Shown here: positions 38,223 through 38,423 of the stretch, piece after piece
Position numbering within the stretch: position 1 is the first letter of the stretch
Layout: each line of letters begins with the position of its first letter
Assembly (NCBI GenBank): GCA_021286825.1
Contig: JAJTBP010000004.1
Span: forward strand, 1-38,423
Length of the DNA stretch: 38,423 nucleotides
From: Marinilabiliales bacterium
GTDB lineage: Bacteria; Bacteroidota; Bacteroidia; Bacteroidales; Prolixibacteraceae
Direction: 5' to 3'
Notes under the pieces: model-generated
What the model saw: only the letters and a program-made list of their open reading frames with translations
Databases searched by the model: none
Told to the model about the DNA's origin: nothing
Position numbers and translations under genes: made by a program

Positions 38223-38423
38223 ATGGATATGTTGAGTTTAAAAAAGATTCTCCTGGTCGAAGACAATCCAAGGGATGTGGAGCTGACCATGGAGGCGCTG
38301 AATGATCAGCACCTAGCCAATCGAGTGGTCCGTTTGGAAGATGGGGTGGAGGCAATCGAATACCTCAGGTGTGAAGGCAAATACCATGATCGTGAAAAGG
38401 AGAATCCTGCGGTCATCCTGATG
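38223..38423 (+). CDS. Response regulator receiver protein, 3'-truncated by window edge
   Basis: The first 67 codons of a REC domain are visible: KILLVEDNPRDVEL with the acidic Glu-Asp pair, an ALNDQHLANRVVRLEDGVEAIEYL helix-strand region, and the strand AVILM at the very end. The phospho-acceptor Asp is expected at or right after the next codon, outside the window. The pattern with a long loop before the Asp strand resembles the single-domain Rcp1-like regulators that accept phosphate from PAS or phytochrome kinases. The gene starts 4 bases after the kinase stop codon, so they are co-transcribed and probably a cognate pair. Any output domain is not visible. Confidence 0.88.
   Translation, partial: MDMLSLKKILLVEDNPRDVELTMEALNDQHLANRVVRLEDGVEAIEYLRCEGKYHDREKENPAVILM

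Overview
This window is from a member of the Bacteroidota. The evidence is a SusC/SusD pair, an ECF sigma/FecR regulatory pair, a protease with a type IX secretion (T9SS) C-terminal sorting domain, and promoter boxes of the Bacteroidota type (TAnnTTTG). Base composition is moderately GC-rich for the phylum by eye. I cannot assign a genus.

Left two thirds (about 1.1-24.6 kb, almost all minus strand): a polysaccharide utilization locus (PUL) that looks built for substituted xylan such as arabinoxylan or glucuronoarabinoxylan. Read in the direction of transcription it runs: ECF sigma factor, FecR anti-sigma factor, SusC transporter with an N-terminal STN signalling domain, SusD lipoprotein, strong terminator, DUF2961 (GH172-type) protein, strong terminator, GPH-type sugar symporter, GH10 endoxylanase, cytoplasmic GH43, SGNH/sialate-O-acetylesterase-like esterase, DUF2264 protein, GH43 arabinofuranosidase-like enzyme, double CE1 esterase, GH43 xylosidase-like enzyme, GH43 with a CBM6-like module. 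A truncated fabF-type ketoacyl-ACP synthase on the plus strand converges on the locus at the left edge.

Proposed logic of the PUL (inference from families): secreted GH10, GH43 and CE1/SGNH esterases strip acyl and arabinosyl groups and cut the backbone. SusCD imports oligosaccharides over the outer membrane and signals through STN-FecR-sigma. The symporter carries short oligosaccharides into the cytoplasm, where the signal-less GH43 and possibly the signal-less DUF2264 protein finish the job. The symporter-GH10-GH43 core has the order I recall for the xylanase cluster (xynD-xynA-xynB) of Prevotella bryantii.

Middle (24.8-28.8 kb): small genes unrelated to xylan. These are two uncharacterised proteins, a deoxyribonucleotidase-like HAD phosphatase, a monocistronic secreted GH28-like protein with its own promoter and terminator, and a small membrane protein.

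Right part (29.1-38.4 kb): a T9SS-exported M6 metalloprotease translationally coupled to an outer-membrane beta-barrel protein, a 577-residue protein with a possible transglutaminase-like Cys/His centre, and a soluble histidine kinase with about six PAS domains followed 4 bases later by a response regulator cut by the window end.

The least explained DNA is the 167-base susC leader (22559-22725). It holds two 38-base imperfect direct repeats with an underlying 7-base periodicity, a terminator-like hairpin in the antisense orientation, and a perfect inverted repeat between the copies. A compact nested inverted-repeat structure at 9594-9636 is the second unexplained element. I saw no tRNA, rRNA, CRISPR array, insertion sequence or transposase.
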